A stretch of 7,232 bases of DNA from contig JABCSP010000108.1 of the NCBI GenBank assembly GCA_018238825.1, positions 1-7,232 on the forward strand, read 5' to 3'. The notes beneath the pieces are model-generated. The model had not been told where the DNA came from and searched no databases. It saw only the letters and a list, made by a program, of their open reading frames with translations. A program made the translations under genes and the position numbers. Shown here in pieces: positions 6,816 through 7,232 of this stretch; position 1 is the first letter of the stretch, and each line of letters begins with the position of its first letter. The stretch comes from Candidatus Thorarchaeota archaeon. Its GTDB lineage: Archaea > Asgardarchaeota > Thorarchaeia > Thorarchaeales > Thorarchaeaceae.

Positions 6816-6844
6816 ATTTTATTATTTATTTAAACTTTTGTCAA
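6816..6844 (-). promoter_or_regulatory. Bacterial sigma-70-type promoter upstream of the GGR gene
   Basis: On the minus strand an exact -35 TTGACA (6839-6844) is followed, after exactly 17 bp, by a -10 TAAAAT (6816-6821). The predicted start is near 6809, leaving a leader of about 30 nt before ATG 6779. The surrounding DNA is strongly AT-rich, so the -10 match alone is weak. The exact -35 with optimal spacing is what makes it notable. No comparable element is seen before the archaeal genes to the left. Confidence 0.5.
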
Positions 6845-6849
6845 ATTTT

Positions 6850-6869
6850 TTATCAACACTATATCCACA
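6850..6869 (+). repeat. Two adjacent DnaA-box-like 9-mers
   Basis: TTATCAACA (6850-6858) and ATATCCACA (6861-6869) each match the bacterial DnaA box TTATCCACA at 8 of 9 positions, in the same orientation and 2 bp apart. They lie next to the promoter and an AT-rich tract. They might be DnaA sites or a chance match in AT-rich DNA. Confidence 0.3.
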
Positions 6870-6891
6870 AGAGACTATAAGTTAATTTGTA

Positions 6892-6963
6892 TGCCCTTGA
6901 GAGGACTCGAACCTCTATCTTGAACTCCGGAGGCTCATGTTCTGTCCGTTGAACTACAAGGGC
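6892..6963 (-). tRNA. tRNA-Arg (anticodon CCG)
   Basis: The 72-nt minus-strand sequence folds into a full cloverleaf. The acceptor stem is GCCCTTG with CAAGGGC. T8/A9 are followed by D stem GTTC with GAAC around an 8-nt loop containing GG and A20. The anticodon stem TGAGC with GTTCA (one G-T pair) carries loop CTCCGGA, giving anticodon CCG for Arg CGG codons. The variable loop is short, and T stem AGAGG with CCTCT carries loop TTCGAGT. The discriminator is A and no CCA is encoded; the next bases are TAC. A20 fits arginine identity. There is no intron. Its 5' 29 nt overlap the end of the methyltransferase reading frame. Confidence 0.93.
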
Positions 6964-7231
6964 AAGAAGCTACTTTCTCAGCAACTAAATAAATATTAGC
7001 TTTCTTGAATCTGCCTCTAGAAAGAAATCCTATTTCTTTCACTCTAAATCCTGATTTTTCTACTAATCTTTTTAATTCTTTTTTCTTGAAGCAGTGAACA
7101 TAACGCTGAGCCATAATTTTGCCTTCTGGGCCCTTCCATGGATAGAAAACATCTCCAGCGTCCAATTCTGACTTTTCAAGAGCTCTTAAAATTGTATACT
7201 TTAATAATAACCAAAAATTACCTTTTTTCTG
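6935..7231 (-). CDS. Probable SAM-dependent methyltransferase, C-terminal end (5' part outside window)
   Basis: The frame is open from the window edge, so the TTG at 7165 is internal and 98 residues are visible. The stretch LDAGDVFYPWKGPEGK, then AQRYVHCFKKKELKRLVEKSGF and NIYLVAEK, resembles the C-terminus of class I methyltransferases of the tRNA-wobble-uridine type (Trm9/ABH8-like, methyltransferase type 11), as found in many small-genome bacteria. That recognition is from memory of the family. The SAM-binding motifs lie outside, so catalysis cannot be judged. After LVAEK the frame continues VASCPCSSTDRT, where the last nine codons and the TGA stop are read from the tRNA-Arg gene. GGR lies further downstream on the same strand. 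Confidence 0.6.
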   Translation of the reverse strand, partial: QKKGNFWLLLKYTILRALEKSELDAGDVFYPWKGPEGKIMAQRYVHCFKKKELKRLVEKSGFRVKEIGFLSRGRFKKANIYLVAEKVASCPCSSTDRT

Positions 7232-7232
7232 T

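Noticed and set aside
1..7232. A coordinated novel system (defence island, biosynthetic cluster, mobile element)
   Set aside because: Gene orientations alternate, spacers contain separate promoters, and no transposase, integrase, CRISPR repeat, toxin-antitoxin or defence domains are visible.

Overview
The window reads as archaeal chromosomal DNA for roughly its first 6.1 kb and then changes character. The archaeal part carries the TOPRIM half of a topoisomerase VI A subunit, a RadA recombinase (not a bacterial RecA), a short Roadblock/LC7 protein, a PAP2-like membrane protein, and a zinc-ribbon/TPR protein. Genes there have AAGGTGA- or GGAGGT-type ribosome binding sites, and AT-rich TATA-like boxes are visible. 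A small Roadblock/LC7 protein beside archaeal information-processing genes suggests an Asgard-type archaeon (for example Thorarchaeia or Heimdallarchaeia). That placement is inferred from gene content only; no marker phylogeny could be run.

Layout: (1) 2-727, plus strand, 3' part of top6A, cut by the window start. (2) 815-1735, plus, an amidohydrolase of the Amidohydrolase_2 type. (3) 1747-2946, minus, a zinc-ribbon protein with an acidic linker and three helical repeats, tail-to-tail with the amidohydrolase and only 11 bp away. (4) 3060-3683, minus, a six-segment PAP2-like membrane protein, upstream of gene 3 on the same strand. (5) A divergent intergenic region, then 3877-4185, plus, the Roadblock/LC7 protein. 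(6) 4368-5426, plus, radA with its own TATA box and strong ribosome binding site. (7) A hairpin plus T-rich tract between the convergent radA and GGR genes. (8) 5472-6779, minus, a geranylgeranyl-reductase (GGR) family flavoprotein. (9) An AT-rich intergenic stretch with a bacterial-looking promoter and two DnaA-box-like 9-mers. (10) 6892-6963, minus, tRNA-Arg(CCG). (11) 6935-7231, minus, the C-terminal end of a probable SAM-dependent methyltransferase, cut by the window end and overlapping the tRNA.

The genes look like ordinary housekeeping and accessory archaeal genes: DNA topology, recombination, lipid or isoprenoid chemistry, and small-GTPase-linked regulation. They do not form one obvious operon or pathway. 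GGR and the PAP2-like protein could both act on isoprenoid lipids, but nothing in the layout couples them.

The most notable signal is a break in codon use inside the GGR gene, at roughly 6080-6330. The N-terminal third (Lys 19 AAA:2 AAG, many GCG/GGC codons) is unlike the C-terminal half (Lys 9 AAA:15 AAG, mostly GGA/GGT). Everything to the right of the break looks bacterial or at least foreign: an exact TTGACA-17 bp-TAAAAT promoter, DnaA-box-like sites, and a methyltransferase tail of a type I associate with small-genome bacteria. This is either a chimeric contig joined within a conserved gene or a real interdomain gene mosaic. I see no CRISPR array, insertion sequence, toxin-antitoxin pair or defence island.
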